The notes under the pieces were generated by a model, which was given only the letters and a program-made list of their open reading frames with translations, was not told the DNA's origin and ran no database searches. From Rodentolepis nana (lineage: Eukaryota; Platyhelminthes; Cestoda; Cyclophyllidea; Hymenolepididae), in the NCBI GenBank assembly GCA_900617975.1, contig UZAE01000793.1, forward strand, positions 1-18,176: 18,176 nt of DNA, in the 5' to 3' direction. The translations under genes and the position numbers were made by a program. Positions 17,732 to 18,176 of this stretch are shown here, piece by piece. Positions within the stretch are counted from its first letter, which is position 1, and the number at the start of each line of letters is the position of its first letter.

Positions 17732-18176
17732 ATGAAAGAACAGGACGTGCACTTCCGACTCATTTTATTGTATTACTTCCGAAAAGGCAAGAACGCATCG
17801 CAAGCACAAAAGAAGTTATGTGCCGTATATGGAGATGAAGCCTTAAAAGAAAGGTAGTGTCGAAATTGGTTTGAAAGATTTCGTTCCGGTAATTTTTCAC
17901 TGAAAAATTCACAACGATCTGGCCGCCCAGTCGAAGTGGATGAAACCCATATCAAGGCCATTATCGATTCAAATGGTCACAGCACAACACGAGATATTGC
18001 AGAGAAGCTGCTCAATGTCGCATACATGCATTGAAAAAAAATGAAAAACCCTTGGTTATGTCAAGAAACTTGATTTATGGATCCCTCACCAGTTAAAGGG
18101 AATTCATTTGACGCAACGGATTAGCATCTGTGATTCGCCGCTACTGAAACGCAATGAGAATGATCCATTTCTGAAG
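17732..18176 (+). pseudogene. Mariner transposase, N-terminal part, broken
   Basis: Translation from the ATG at 17732 gives a DNA-binding domain typical of mariner transposases. It contains LLYYFRKGKNASQAQKKLC, an in-frame TAG as codon 42 (17855-17857, after GDEALKER), NWFERFRSGNFSLK, SQRSGRPVEVDE and STTREIAEKL. Near 18028-18052 the frame is broken by at least two indels: a loss by MHIEKK and an extra C by the following Gly-Tyr. Homology then resumes in another frame with GYVKKLDLWIPHQLKGIHLT and LLKRNENDPFLK. The window ends just before the first catalytic Asp would be expected. A stop plus frameshifts make this copy non-autonomous. Confidence 0.92.

Larger units (their letters stand above)
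17551..18176 (+). mobile_element. Mariner (Tc1/mariner) DNA transposon, 5' part, inactive
   Basis: A terminal inverted repeat starts TTGGGTGGGCAACTAAGTCA at 17551, directly after a TA dinucleotide (17549-17550), the mariner target. About 150 bases of leader precede the transposase start at 17732. The element runs off the right edge, so its 3' inverted repeat and catalytic domain are not visible. It sits antisense in a neurexin intron upstream of the LNS4 exons. The inverted repeat and protein look closest to the mellifera-type mariners of invertebrates, judged from memory. Confidence 0.93.

Noticed and set aside
17773..17961. 62-residue minus-strand open frame
   Set aside because: Antisense to the mariner transposase pseudogene.

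Overview
This is a eukaryotic nuclear window, roughly two-thirds A+T by eye. It is dominated by the 3' half of one large intron-rich gene on the minus strand, an alpha-type neurexin (a presynaptic adhesion receptor). Ten coding exons can be joined with consistent splice phases from position 17153 down to a stop codon at 2803. Together they encode about 796 residues: LNS4, LNS5, an EGF repeat (EGF-C), LNS6, a stalk, one transmembrane helix and a 38-residue cytoplasmic tail. The 5' part (signal peptide, LNS1-3, EGF-A and EGF-B) lies beyond the right edge. The protein is strongly diverged from the vertebrate and insect homologues I can recall. That divergence, the A+T richness and a mariner of mellifera-like type suggest an invertebrate. 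A parasitic flatworm is my best guess, but this is inference with low confidence.

Layout: 1-2800 is 3' flank. It holds a SINE-like dispersed repeat (206-625), a possible remnant of the same family (about 1226-1266), a (TA)n microsatellite and a plus-strand patch resembling half a C1 zinc finger (about 2297-2420). 2803-4092 holds the last three exons. 4093-7320 is a 3.2 kb intron at exactly the place of vertebrate neurexin splice site 4; it contains a decayed coding-like block of unknown origin on the minus strand (about 4923-5910). 7321-12086 holds the LNS6, EGF, LNS5 and last LNS4 exons, plus a 102-bp symmetric exon that may be a cassette. 13973-14081 is a short LNS4 exon, and a second, better-preserved copy of the SINE-like repeat with a perfect 14-bp target-site duplication sits at 14311-14639. 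16900-17153 is the first LNS4 exon. 17551 to the right edge is the 5' half of a dead mariner transposon inserted at TA.

The notable biology is in the neurexin gene: the conserved location of splice site 4, a lineage-specific acidic 34-residue segment in LNS4, a probable GC-AG intron before the transmembrane exon, and a short C-tail without the PDZ-binding end typical of neurexins. All recognisable mobile DNA is inserted in introns or flank, in the orientation opposite to the gene. I saw no rRNA, tRNA, CRISPR or bacterial-type features.
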